From assembly GCA_965116395.1 (NCBI GenBank), contig OZ220684.1:2542001-2606000 (forward strand): a DNA stretch of 64,000 nt, given 5' to 3'. This DNA comes from Bin5 sp965116395 (GTDB lineage: Bacteria; Chloroflexota; Anaerolineae; Caldilineales; Caldilineaceae). The position numbers and the translations under genes were made by a program. Below, piece by piece: positions 38,876 to 47,595 of the stretch. The notes beneath the pieces are model-generated. The model saw only the letters and a program-made list of their open reading frames with translations, was not told where the DNA came from and did not search any database. How positions within the stretch are numbered: position 1 is the first letter of the stretch; each line of letters begins with the position of its first letter.

Positions 38876-40093
38876 ATGAGCAGTGTTATTAAGCCAATTC
38901 GTACAGAGGAGGATCATCAGCGTGCATTGGCTCGTATCGATGAGATCTTCGGCGCTGAAGAAGATACGCCCGAGGGCGACGAGCTTGATGTTCTTGTGGA
39001 TCTTGTTATGTATTACGAATCCAAAACGGTGGACATGGGCTTCCCCGACCCGGTTTCGGCCATCAAGTTTCGCATGGATCAGGCCGAATTGACGCAGCGT
39101 GACCTCATACCCTACATAGGCAGCCGGGCTAAGGTATCCGAGGTCCTGTCTGGCAAGCGGGACCTCACAATGTCGATGGCGCGCGCACTGCACCAGAATC
39201 TAGGGATACCGGCCGACGTGTTACTGCAGAAACCCGGCGCGGAGTTTGATTCAACGTTGGAGGAGATCGACCCGCGCCGCTATCCTTTGAAAGAGATGAT
39301 GAAGCGCGGCTGGATTCCTCAGCTGTCCGACATGGCCGACCACGCCGAAGAGTTGATCCGCGACCTGATCGAGCAGGCAGGGGGCCCCGAAGTTGCCGCC
39401 GTTCCCCTCTACCGCAAGAACGGCCACCGCCGTCTCAACGCCAAAGCCGACCCCTACGCGCTAAGGGCCTGGTGCTGGCAGGTGCTGAGGCTTGCTAACG
39501 AGAATCCGCCCAAAGCTGCCTACCGGCCGGGCACAGTAACCGAACAGTTCATGTGTGAAGTTGCCCACCTCAGCGTTCACGAAGATGGCCCGCGGCGGGC
39601 GCAGGACTATCTGGCTGAGCACGGTATCGCGCTCGTGGTCGAACGGCATCTGCCGCGCACGCATCTGGACGGCGCGGCGCTGCTACTGGGCAATGGACGT
39701 CCGGTGATCGGCCTCACCCTGCGCTACGATCGCATCGACAACTTCTGGTTCAGTCTGATGCACGAGTTGGCCCATGTAGGACTGCATCTCGGCAACGGTG
39801 AAGAGGAACCGTTTATCGATGATTTTTCGCTAAACGTTACTGACCCACTTGAGAAGGAGGCCGATCGGCAGGCGCAAAACGCGCTGATTCCGCCGAAGAT
39901 CTGGGAATCGAACCCTGTGCGCGAAAGGGCGACCGTGCTGGCGGTCTACGCTCTGGCCCAGGAAGTGAGGGTCCACCCGGCGGTTATCGCCGGCCGTGTG
40001 CGCCACGAGAAGGGGAATTACCGGCTGCTGTCGCAACTGGTTGGGAGCGGGAAGGTTAGAAGGCAGTTTGAAACGAGTGGGTCTACTATATAG
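38876..40093 (+). CDS. higA: HigA-type antitoxin fused to an ImmA/IrrE-like metallopeptidase domain
   Basis: 405 residues, about four times a normal HigA. Residues 5-120 are the COG5499-like HigA antitoxin: RTEEDHQRALARIDEIF, VDMGFPDPVSAIKFRMDQAELTQRDL with helix-turn-helix (YIGSRAKVSEVLSGKRDLT). Residues 200-360 are a zinc-peptidase domain with HELAH at 296-300 (FSLMHELAHVGLHL) and a downstream EKEADRQA third ligand. GAGGAG lies six bases before the ATG. ImmA/IrrE proteases cleave repressors under stress, so this antitoxin could free its own toxin. Cleavage in cis is inferred. Confidence 0.88.
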   Translation: MSSVIKPIRTEEDHQRALARIDEIFGAEEDTPEGDELDVLVDLVMYYESKTVDMGFPDPVSAIKFRMDQAELTQRDLIPYIGSRAKVSEVLSGKRDLTMSMARALHQNLGIPADVLLQKPGAEFDSTLEEIDPRRYPLKEMMKRGWIPQLSDMADHAEELIRDLIEQAGGPEVAAVPLYRKNGHRRLNAKADPYALRAWCWQVLRLANENPPKAAYRPGTVTEQFMCEVAHLSVHEDGPRRAQDYLAEHGIALVVERHLPRTHLDGAALLLGNGRPVIGLTLRYDRIDNFWFSLMHELAHVGLHLGNGEEEPFIDDFSLNVTDPLEKEADRQAQNALIPPKIWESNPVRERATVLAVYALAQEVRVHPAVIAGRVRHEKGNYRLLSQLVGSGKVRRQFETSGSTI

Positions 40094-40104
40094 GAAAGCA
40101 GCTG

Positions 40105-40257
40105 ATGATGCCTACCGTCACCGCGCGGGCATCCATTCTGGAGAAGATTTGCGTCCGCTACCAGAGCCGACAGCTGAACCTATTCGATTCGGCCATCCTG
40201 AATTCCTTCTTTCACCAAAGCGTCGAGGAGACCAGGACACAACACTATGGAGCTTGA
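40105..40257 (+). pseudogene. Relic of MNT-type nucleotidyltransferase (MntA antitoxin)
   Basis: 50-residue frame whose start, ILEKICVRYQSRQLNLFDSA, matches the usual opening of MntA proteins (helix, then L-LFGSALR); the essential GS has become DS and the DxD catalytic part is lost. A stop follows almost at once. It lies just before a HepT-like start, the normal MntA-HepT order. Confidence 0.5.
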
Positions 40258-40346
40258 AGCGCGAAGGTACCTGTATGACATCCAAAGGGCAGCAGATTTG
40301 CTGGCTGAGTTTTGGCAGGAAAGACCTACGCGCATGGAGATGACCT
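40247..40346 (+). pseudogene. Relic of HepT-like HEPN toxin (DUF86)
   Basis: MELEARRYLYDIQRAADLLA followed by EFW corresponds to the first helix of HepT proteins (E-RKYLYDI--A---I--F). The RX4-6H ribonuclease motif and the rest are missing; the frame runs on into unrelated sequence over the next gene. It overlaps the MntA relic by 11 bases, as in intact pairs. Confidence 0.5.
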
Positions 40347-42110
40347 ATGAGCTACAACGAAGAAGAGATCATGCGTCGTCTGCGCCTCGGCGAGGACAGC
40401 GCTTGGGAGTTCAAGCAGGTCGAATTCAGCGGCGACAGGCCGACAAGCCCGCGCCGCGAGGATTGGGCCAATGAGATCGCGGCCTTCGCCAATGCCAGCG
40501 GCGGCGCGCTGCTCTGCGGCGTCAGCGACGATGGCGAGGCGCAGGGCATGTCACGCCAGCAGATCACCAACCTGGACGCGCTTCTGGTCGAAATCTGCAC
40601 AGACGCGATCAAGCCCCCGGTCCGCATCAGTACATATCACCGCGAACTCGCCGACGGCAAACCGGTCCTGCTGGTCGAAGTGCCGCCGGGCGAATCGCTG
40701 CACGAAGCGCCGGGCGGGAGCTACATACGGGTTGGTGCGTCCAAGCGCCGCATGACTAGCGACGAGCTCCTGCGTCTGGCGCAGCGACGGGGCCAGGCGC
40801 GCTTCCGCTGGTTCGACGAGCAGCCGGTGCCGGACACGGGATTTCGGACGCTGGAAGAGGAACTCTGGAAGCCCTTGTTGAGCGTTGCAGGCGCCGCCGA
40901 GCCCGAGTTAGCTCTGGAGAAGATGGGTTTCCTTGCGGACGATGAACACGGTGTAAAGAGGGCCACGGTCGCCGGTCTCCTCTTGTGCAACCGGTCTCCC
41001 CAAGAGTGGCTTCCCAACGCCTGTATCACCGCAACCTACTACCGGGGCAAGGACCGAACGACCGGTCAGATCGATGCGCAGACAATAGGCGGACCGCTCA
41101 ACCGGCAGATCGCCGAGGCGGTCGCCTTCGCAGTGCGCAATATGCGCGTCGCGGCGCGCAAGGCGCCGGCGCGGGAAGAACTGCCCCAATATAGCGAAGA
41201 GGCTTTGTTCGAAACCATCACCAACGCCGTCGTCCACCGCGACTACTCGATCCGTGGGACGCGGATTCGGCTATCCATGTTTGAGGACAGGGTGGAGATA
41301 CAGTCTCCCGGAGCGTTGTCGAACAACCTGACTGTTGATGACCTGGCATACCGGCAGTCGACGCGCAACGAGGTACTGGCAACTGCGCTCGGACGAATGC
41401 CCGCCGGAGAGATCCGAGGCGCGGGCGGGCGACTGTACGTAATGGAAAGGCGCGGCGATGGCGTACCTATCATCCAGCGCGAAACGAGATCGCTCAGTGG
41501 CAGGCCGCCACATTTCGAGCTTGTCGGTGGATCGGAACTCTGCGTCATCTTGCCAGCCGCGCCGCAGGAATTAGCCCCGACCCGCGCCGTCATTACCGTC
41601 CGGCACGCAGGCCAACCCGTCGCCGGCGCGGAGCTATTGGCGCTGTTTCCTAACAAGACTTGGAAACAGGCGACGACGGATACATTTGGGCGGGCCGTCA
41701 TTGGGTTGCATACCGCGCATCTCCCGATGTCGATCTTCGCGGGCGCCGAAGGCTTCGCCGCGCACGTGAAACAGGAGTGGATTCCGGATCAGGGACCACT
41801 TGCTCTGGAACTGAACCGGCTGCCCGGTGGCGGATCCGTCATTTTCAGCGATGCGACCGGCCACGTTCCAGGAGTGACGGGGCGGTTGAATCCGATACGG
41901 GATACGCATGACAGGACCTACCTGTACGCTTCCAATATCGCCATCAACCAAGGCCAGCAGCAGCCAGTTCATTTTCTTTTGGGAGAGGAGTTGCGCCTCA
42001 CCGACGCCAATGGCCAGGAGATGCTAGTGCGGATTGTCGATATTGTGGGGCGGGCCGCGCTGGTGGAGTATCGGCCTTTTGTTATAACAGACAAGTTGGA
42101 TTCGGCTTAG
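40347..42110 (+). CDS. AlbA_2 / HATPase_c_4 DNA-binding protein with C-terminal beta-sandwich domain
   Basis: 587 residues. 1-125: AlbA_2 (Schlafen-like) domain, EFKQVEFSGDRP, WANEIAAFANASGGALLCGV and PGGSYIRVGASKRRM. 230-385: HATPase_c_4-type region, EEALFETITNAVVHRDYSI, DRVEIQSPGAL. 395-490: a carboxypeptidase-regulatory-like sandwich (RAVITVRHAGQPVAGAELLALF) not usual in this family; the last 90 residues form a further beta-rich part. COG2865 relatives are called transcription regulators or ATPases without proof. Start codon is preceded by GGAGATGACCT. Downstream of the decayed MntA-HepT pair. Confidence 0.85.
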   Translation: MSYNEEEIMRRLRLGEDSAWEFKQVEFSGDRPTSPRREDWANEIAAFANASGGALLCGVSDDGEAQGMSRQQITNLDALLVEICTDAIKPPVRISTYHRELADGKPVLLVEVPPGESLHEAPGGSYIRVGASKRRMTSDELLRLAQRRGQARFRWFDEQPVPDTGFRTLEEELWKPLLSVAGAAEPELALEKMGFLADDEHGVKRATVAGLLLCNRSPQEWLPNACITATYYRGKDRTTGQIDAQTIGGPLNRQIAEAVAFAVRNMRVAARKAPAREELPQYSEEALFETITNAVVHRDYSIRGTRIRLSMFEDRVEIQSPGALSNNLTVDDLAYRQSTRNEVLATALGRMPAGEIRGAGGRLYVMERRGDGVPIIQRETRSLSGRPPHFELVGGSELCVILPAAPQELAPTRAVITVRHAGQPVAGAELLALFPNKTWKQATTDTFGRAVIGLHTAHLPMSIFAGAEGFAAHVKQEWIPDQGPLALELNRLPGGGSVIFSDATGHVPGVTGRLNPIRDTHDRTYLYASNIAINQGQQQPVHFLLGEELRLTDANGQEMLVRIVDIVGRAALVEYRPFVITDKLDSA

Positions 42111-42205
42111 AGGGGTTGCAATATAGCAAGTGGGGTGTTGGAAGCAAGTTTCGGCAAGGTTTTTGCGCTTAATGCGGATATGACTATGCCAAACGTGACT
42201 GCCTT
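42111..42205. other. Non-coding stretch between AlbA_2 gene and IS3 relic
   Basis: No gene. A stop codon at 42170 closes the transposase frame upstream, which shows the left part of the element is lost or changed beyond recognition. Confidence 0.5.
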
Positions 42206-42463
42206 CTCGGCATCTTTTGCGAACGCTTATGGCGCGGCGCCAAATGTGAGAACATCTATCTCAGACAGTATGACTCGGTGCGCCGACTGCATGTCGGCTT
42301 AAGCGACTACTTCGCCTTCTACAACAATGAAAGACCGCATCAAAGTCTCAACTATCGCACGTCGGTTGAAGAGCACCTCGTGCTCTTATCTGCGCCGGCC
42401 CTATCCAGTTTGTTGGAGCTTATTTTCCTCATTTCGCGGTCTAGTCATTGGGGCCAACCATAG
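42206..42463 (+). pseudogene. IS3-family transposase (OrfB) C-terminal relic
   Basis: Frame reads FCERLWRGAKCENIYLRQYDS and then YFAFYNNERPHQSLNYRT, the hallmark end of IS3/IS150 integrase-core transposases (F-ERLWR---E--YL, NERPHQSL-Y-TP). The third catalytic acid lies in this part; the first two and the DNA-binding part are gone. No terminal inverted repeats were found. The 42464-42585 stretch is without a gene. Confidence 0.85.
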
Positions 42464-42585
42464 AACTCACCCTCTAATACGACTTGGTCACAGCTGAACG
42501 GGCCGGGTTTGCATTGTTCTGGTGCCAGAACTAATGTAGAGTCAAGTGGAATTGCAATCGTAAGTAACCCGAAAATGTTCTTTCC

Positions 42586-43710
42586 ATGACACCTGTACGA
42601 TATCACTCTGGACAGTTTCCACCACAAAATCTGGACCTGCAGAGGTTGCTGCCGCTTATCGGCCCGGCCCATGCCGAGGTGGCGAGATACGAAGGGATGC
42701 TCAAAGGGCTGCCCAATGCCAACGTGCTTCTGTCCCCCTTCGCCTCGCAAGAGGCTGTCCTGTCCAGCCGCATAGAAGGTACGCAGACGACCCTGACCGA
42801 ACTCCTGACATTTGAGGCGGAAGGGAACCTGTCGGACGAGAGCACGCCAGCAAAAAGAGATGTTCGTGAAGTTCTGAATTATCGCTTAGCTCTCTATGCC
42901 GCAATCGACATGTTGAAGGAGATCCCGCTGTCACAGAGGCTAGTTCGGGATGCACATGAGGTTCTCATGCAGGGTGTACGGGGCTATAACAAAGCGCCCG
43001 GCAAATATCGACGCCTGCCCGACTCCTGCTGGATTGGACCGCCAGGCTCAACGATTGAAACGGCTCGGTATGTCCCATGCCCAGTGGAAGAGTTGAACTC
43101 GGCCATGGATGCCCTGGAGTCTTACATGCACGAAGGGGCTCCAGATACCCTTGTACAACTAGCCATCGTCCACGCAGAGTTCGAAGCGATCCATCCATTC
43201 CTGGACGGCAACGGACGGATGGGTAGGTTGATCGTTCCTCTCTTCATGTTTACCAAAGAACTCCTATCTTCCCCGAGCTTCTACATCAGCGAGTATCTCG
43301 AGAGTCATCGTGATGAGTACTACGATCGTTTGCTTGCGGTGTCGCGCGACAGTGACTGGAACGGATGGTGCGCCTTTTTCCTGACCGCGCTGACAGAGCA
43401 GGCGCGTGCATATCAGCAGAAAAGCCAGGATCTGCTAACTCTCTACAGCGAACTCAGAGACCAAGTCGTGGAGGTCATCCCATCCCAGTACAGTGGAAGA
43501 GCACTTGACTGGATATTCAATAGGCCGATTTTTCGTTCAATCGACTTTGTAAACGGCGCCGGAATCCCCAAATCTACCGCGCGGCGGTTGCTTAACCTTT
43601 TCAAGACGCGTGGCTTGTTGAAGGAGTTAAGGCATGGTGGTGGCCGCCGCTCTTCTATACTAGCGTTTCCTGAGTTGCTCAACATCGCAGAAGGACGAAA
43701 GGTCTTTTGA
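42586..43710 (+). CDS. Fic-domain AMP-transferase, class II
   Basis: 374 residues. Fic motif HPFLDGNGRMGR at 203-214, preceded by the flap region; an N-terminal inhibitory helix motif S-xxx-EG (LSSRIEGTQTT, 60-69) marks class II, where the Glu blocks ATP until released. An N-terminal Fic_N domain (FPPQNLDLQRLLPLI) and a C-terminal winged helix (GAGIPKSTARRLLNLFKTRGLLKEL) complete it. It likely AMPylates a protein target, or de-AMPylates it. Ribosome site is weak. A possible solitary regulator or toxin in the island, next to the IS3 relic. Confidence 0.93.
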   Translation: MTPVRYHSGQFPPQNLDLQRLLPLIGPAHAEVARYEGMLKGLPNANVLLSPFASQEAVLSSRIEGTQTTLTELLTFEAEGNLSDESTPAKRDVREVLNYRLALYAAIDMLKEIPLSQRLVRDAHEVLMQGVRGYNKAPGKYRRLPDSCWIGPPGSTIETARYVPCPVEELNSAMDALESYMHEGAPDTLVQLAIVHAEFEAIHPFLDGNGRMGRLIVPLFMFTKELLSSPSFYISEYLESHRDEYYDRLLAVSRDSDWNGWCAFFLTALTEQARAYQQKSQDLLTLYSELRDQVVEVIPSQYSGRALDWIFNRPIFRSIDFVNGAGIPKSTARRLLNLFKTRGLLKELRHGGGRRSSILAFPELLNIAEGRKVF

Positions 43711-43771
43711 GTTTCATCTGTTGAACTCAAAAGACGTTGAGATTCAAAAAACGCCATTTTTGAATCTCAAC
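43702..43771. repeat. Two abutting perfect palindromes at the fic stop codon
   Basis: First: GTCTTTTGAGTT (43702-43713) / AACTCAAAAGAC (43724-43735), 12 bp, loop 10. Second: GTTGAGATTCAAAAA (43736-43750) / TTTTTGAATCTCAAC (43757-43771), 15 bp, loop 6. They touch without a gap; the first contains the fic stop codon. The second, with its A and T runs, can act as a bidirectional terminator between fic and the convergent GNAT gene. The 43772-43941 remainder has no gene. Confidence 0.85.
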
Positions 43772-43941
43772 ACAGTTTGCTATGCACAGATGAACAACAT
43801 AAAATGGACTTTCGCCAGATTACGCCCGCTTTCTAAGTGACCTCCCTCACTGAAGTCCCCCGTCGAACATGCGGCACTCCCGTCGCAAGGCGTAGCAACG
43901 GCCTGCAGCGCCAGCGGCAGACCCATGCCTCACGGAGCAAT

Positions 43942-44550
43942 TCACCTCCGCATCAGCCCTTCCAGCCGCCCCTTCACATCAGGCCACTCGCTTTCGATAA
44001 CACTGTAGTAGACCGTATGGCGATCCACGCCGTCACGGGCAATGCGGTGGTTGCGCAATGTGCCTTCCTCGACTGCGCCCAGCCGCAGAATCGCGCGCCG
44101 TGATCGTTCATTGCGGCTGTCCGATTTGAGCGAGACCCGGCGCGCCGCCAGGTCCTCGAAGGCGTGCAGCAGCAGCAGGTACTTGCATTCGGTGTTCACG
44201 CCGGTCCGCTGCCAGGCGGTGCCGTACCATGTGAAGCCTATCTCCAGCGTACGGTGCTCGCGCACGATGTCTATGTACGCAGTCGAACCCACCGCCTTGC
44301 TGGTCTCCAGGTGAATCACGGTAAAGGTGACGCGTGTTCCCGCTGCCAATTCCTCCAGGCATGCCTGGATCCACCCTTCGGCGTCGGAAACACTGCTAAG
44401 AGCAGGGCGGGCCGAATATCTCCATATCGATTCCTCCGCGCCGGCGGCATACAGGTCCGCTGCATGCGCCAGCGCGATTGGTTCGAGGCGCACCAGGTTG
44501 CCGGTCAGCGTTACCGGCTGTGGATCAAAGATTGTCTTCGTTATAGCCAT
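43942..44550 (-). CDS. GNAT acetyltransferase, RimJ/RimL type
   Basis: 202 residues. LTGNLVRLEPIALAHAADLY opening, VGSTAYIDIVREHRTLEIGFTWYG central strands, TECKYLLLLHAFEDL acetyl-CoA helix, and the RimJ/L ending SRRAILRLGAVEEGTLRNHR plus VYYSVIESEWPDVKGRL. These acetylate N termini of ribosomal proteins or small molecules; exact acceptor unknown. Convergent with fic. Confidence 0.92.
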   Translation of the reverse strand: MAITKTIFDPQPVTLTGNLVRLEPIALAHAADLYAAGAEESIWRYSARPALSSVSDAEGWIQACLEELAAGTRVTFTVIHLETSKAVGSTAYIDIVREHRTLEIGFTWYGTAWQRTGVNTECKYLLLLHAFEDLAARRVSLKSDSRNERSRRAILRLGAVEEGTLRNHRIARDGVDRHTVYYSVIESEWPDVKGRLEGLMRR

Positions 44551-45067
44551 GTCAGATTGTAGTAGAGTAGTAAAGCTATTCTGTCGAATTACGAAATGGT
44601 AAAGGCAATCGGTCCGCCAGTCAACCGACTGGCGGTAACCGGATGCACTTCAGAGTAAAGGCAGAATCTGGGCGTGTCTCTGCACAGTTGCACAGGCTGA
44701 GACCGGGAGGCCCGTGCTCCCGGGGGAAAGTCCCCGGTTCTGGGGACATCCTGAGTAAATTCATTATTGGTAACTACTAAGCCATATACAGTGCCTGTCT
44801 TGACCAGCCCTGTATCCTTGCCGCCATTCAGGCTATCTGAATGCGTATTCGTTTGGCGGCAGCCAGGTTGCTGGAGCCGCACGGCTGGAATGCGCACACA
44901 CGGTCGGTGAGCGATGGTTTTGTAGGGGGGCGTTGCGGGGGCGCAGCCCCTGCACAAGGGAGGGCCGAAGGCCCGACCGCCCAAATGACAGCAATGAGGG
45001 GAGTAAGAACACCTTTGCTTGCCTCGTTCAGGGTTGCGATTCAGTCGCGGCTGAGTAGTTACCATTA
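44551..45067. other. Divergent intergenic region with several hairpins
   Basis: No gene supported. CCGCCAGTC-AACC-GACTGGCGG at 44614-44635 is a perfect nine-bp hairpin. A GC-rich pair of stems, GGGG...CCCC (about 44935-44953) and GGGCC-GAA-GGCCC (44962-44974), looks like a REP-type element. Confidence 0.6.
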
Positions 45068-45096
45068 TTGCGAAATATCGCCCTATCCTGTACAAT
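45068..45096 (+). promoter_or_regulatory. Promoter of the sulfatase/ABC transport unit
   Basis: TTGCGA (45068-45073), 17-base spacer, TACAAT (45091-45096), leaving a leader of about 90 bases before the binding-protein ATG. Confidence 0.65.
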
Positions 45097-45193
45097 CCAG
45101 CCTGCTCAGGATACTTGCATCCGCCTCCCTCGACGACATTCTAATACGCTTCACATTTCTAACCACACTTCAAACGAAAGGGGCGAGAACTCT

Positions 45194-46591
45194 ATGAATC
45201 ACGATACCACTCTCAGCCGGCGCCGTTTCCTGCAGTGGAGCGCGGTCGGCATCGGCGGGGCGGCCATTGCGGCCTGCGCTGCGCCCGCGGCACCGGCCGC
45301 CGCGCCCGAAGAGGCGGAAATGGCCGCCGAAGAGATTGTCACGATTTCCTGGTGGCACCAATGGGGCGGCACCACCGGCATGGCCGCCATGGAAGGCGTC
45401 GCCGCCGCCTTTAACGAGGAGGACCGCAACGTCAAGGTCGAGCGCCTCCACGTAACCGAAATGAACGACAAGCTGCTAGCAGCAATCGCAGGCGGCACGC
45501 CGCCCGATGTCGGCGTCTGCTGCGTTCAGTATGCCGAACTCTTCTCGCGCGGCGCGGTCATGCCCATCGACGACCGCATCGACAACAGCGACGTCGTCGG
45601 CCGCGACGATTTTGTGCCCGGCCTGCTCGAATCGATGCAGTGGCAAGGCGAAACATACGGTGTGCCCGGCTTCGAAGCTGGTCCCCGCTACGGCCTCATG
45701 TACAATAAGGCCATAGTTGCTGAGGCCGGCCTCGACCCCGAAAACCTGCCGCACACATGGGACGAAATGTTTGAATGGCACGTTGAGCTGACCAAGTTTG
45801 ACGCCGCCGGCAACGTCGAGATCGTCGGCTTCGACCCGCGCGACGCCACTGCCGGTAACGGACCGGCCACCAACATCCCCCAATTCTGGGCGCTCACATA
45901 CGGCCTCGACATGTGGGACGACGAGACCAACGCCTTCAACTACGACAACGAGCTCTTCGCCAGCGCTCTGAATACGATCAAGCGCTTCACCGACCACGTC
46001 GGCGTGCAGCAGATGGAGTCCTTCCGCTCCAGCTTCGGCGGCTGGACCCAAAGCCCGTCCTCCTCCTTCCCCAGCGGCGTTCAGGCAATGATTGTTACCG
46101 GCTACTACGCACCCGGTGAACTCTTCCACTCCGCCCCCGACAAGGAGTTCGGCGTCGGTTGGGTACCCGTCTCAGAAGACCGCAGCGACATCAACTTCCA
46201 GAACGTCGGCGGCCATCCGATGTACATCCCCAACGGCGTCACCGAAGTCGACGCCGCTTTCGAGTTCATCGAGTTCTGCTCTGAGGAAAAGGCTCAGAAC
46301 GTCATTTTTGACAGTACCGGCTGGCTCGGCGGCCGCAAGGCTCTCTACGACCCCGACCTGCCCAAATACCAGCGTTACGAAAACCTGGACTGGTTCCTGC
46401 GCTCGGTCAACGAGGCCGACGAACTGTGGGCCTGCCCGGTCATCCCCATCCAGGGCTTCGTCAACCAGCAGCGTTCCCGCACCTACGAATCCGTAATATT
46501 CGGCGACAAAGATGCCGAACAGGCCGCAGCCGATATGCAGGCTGCCTGCACGGAAGAACTGCTCAAGCAGTTTCCCGAGTTGGTAGGTTAG
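45194..46591 (+). CDS. Extracellular solute-binding lipoprotein (sugar ABC importer)
   Basis: 465 residues from the ATG at 45194; upstream frame includes the promoter and is not coding. Twin-arginine motif SRRRFLQWSA and lipobox ending at Cys28 (AIAACAAPA). Body typical of family 1 sugar binders (TISWWHQWGGTTGMAAMEGVAAAF near the start, GETYGVPGFEAGPRYGLMYNKA). First gene of a unit with two permeases and a sulfatase, so its ligand may be a sulfated oligosaccharide; this is inference from context. Confidence 0.93.
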   Translation: MNHDTTLSRRRFLQWSAVGIGGAAIAACAAPAAPAAAPEEAEMAAEEIVTISWWHQWGGTTGMAAMEGVAAAFNEEDRNVKVERLHVTEMNDKLLAAIAGGTPPDVGVCCVQYAELFSRGAVMPIDDRIDNSDVVGRDDFVPGLLESMQWQGETYGVPGFEAGPRYGLMYNKAIVAEAGLDPENLPHTWDEMFEWHVELTKFDAAGNVEIVGFDPRDATAGNGPATNIPQFWALTYGLDMWDDETNAFNYDNELFASALNTIKRFTDHVGVQQMESFRSSFGGWTQSPSSSFPSGVQAMIVTGYYAPGELFHSAPDKEFGVGWVPVSEDRSDINFQNVGGHPMYIPNGVTEVDAAFEFIEFCSEEKAQNVIFDSTGWLGGRKALYDPDLPKYQRYENLDWFLRSVNEADELWACPVIPIQGFVNQQRSRTYESVIFGDKDAEQAAADMQAACTEELLKQFPELVG

Positions 46592-46609
46592 AAAAGAAGC
46601 GAGACATAT

Positions 46610-46648
46610 CAGTGGCTGGCGGCCGTTTTCACCAACCGCCAGCCACTG
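46610..46648 (+). other. 13-bp intercistronic stem-loop after the binding-protein gene
   Basis: CAGTGGCTGGCGG (46610-46622) pairs perfectly with CCGCCAGCCACTG (46636-46648), loop 13. It lies between binding protein and permease at the same place as the stem at 9290-9331 in the other transport unit, and is made of the same words. No U-run. Confidence 0.8.
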
Positions 46649-46664
46649 ACCATGGGCCACGAAA

Positions 46665-47567
46665 ATGTCACAAAATTGGACTCCCGCCCAAACTCGCAGC
46701 CTTCTCAAGGGGCTGGCTTTCATCTCACCCTGGCTGGTGGGCTTTGCCGGCTTCGTCCTCTTCCCGATCGCGGCCTCCGCCTATTTTAGTCTGACCCGCT
46801 ACGATGTCCTGCGCCCGGCCCGCTTCATCGGCCTGGAAAACTACATTGAGCTGTTCACCAAAGATGAGATCTTCCGCACCGTGCTCGGCAACACCGTCTA
46901 CCTGGTGGTGATCGGCGTGCCGGCCGGGCTGGTGGTGGCCTTTCTGCTCGCCAGCCTGCTCAACCGCGATATGAAGCTCCGCCCCCTGTTCCGCACTATC
47001 TTTTTTCTGCCGGTGCTGGTGCCGGCCGTAGCCTCCGCCGAGGTGTGGCGCTGGGTTTACAACACCAACTATGGGGTGATTAACTCATTCATCAAGAGTT
47101 TGGGGCTGGCAGTCATCCCCTTCATCTCCTCCGTGGAGTTGGCCAAACCCTCGCTGATACTCATCCACGTGTGGGCACAAGGCACCGCCATCATCATCTT
47201 TCTGGCTGCACTGCAGGACGTGCCCAGGTCGCTGATGGACGCGGCCGAAGTCGACGGCGCAAACCCCCTGCAGCGATTCTGGCACGTTACCATCCCTATC
47301 TGTACGCCCGCGATCCTGTTCGTGATGCTGACCGGCATGATCGGCATGTTCCAATACTTCACCCTTGGCTGGCTGCTAACCCAGGGCGGCCCCAACGAAT
47401 CGACCGAGTTCTTCAGCCTCTATCTCTACCGCAACGCCTTCCAGTTTTTCAAGATGGGGTACGCCTCGGCCCAGGCCTGGATTCTTTTCATCATCATTCT
47501 TGCATTCACTCTGCTCATCTTCCGCAGCTCGGCCCGCTGGGTCTACTACGCCGGAGAATCGGATTAA
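46665..47567 (+). CDS. Sugar-type ABC transporter permease (MalF-like)
   Basis: 300 residues, six membrane segments, first at about 18-40 (LAFISPWLVGFAGFVLFPIA). EAA loop SLMDAAEVDGANPLQRFWHV. Ends FRSSARWVYYAGESD, the same W-VYY tail as the permease at 8319-9269. Works with the next gene product. Confidence 0.93.
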   Translation: MSQNWTPAQTRSLLKGLAFISPWLVGFAGFVLFPIAASAYFSLTRYDVLRPARFIGLENYIELFTKDEIFRTVLGNTVYLVVIGVPAGLVVAFLLASLLNRDMKLRPLFRTIFFLPVLVPAVASAEVWRWVYNTNYGVINSFIKSLGLAVIPFISSVELAKPSLILIHVWAQGTAIIIFLAALQDVPRSLMDAAEVDGANPLQRFWHVTIPICTPAILFVMLTGMIGMFQYFTLGWLLTQGGPNESTEFFSLYLYRNAFQFFKMGYASAQAWILFIIILAFTLLIFRSSARWVYYAGESD

Positions 47568-47595
47568 CCGCAAGGGCTAACTGCCCGCCAAAATC

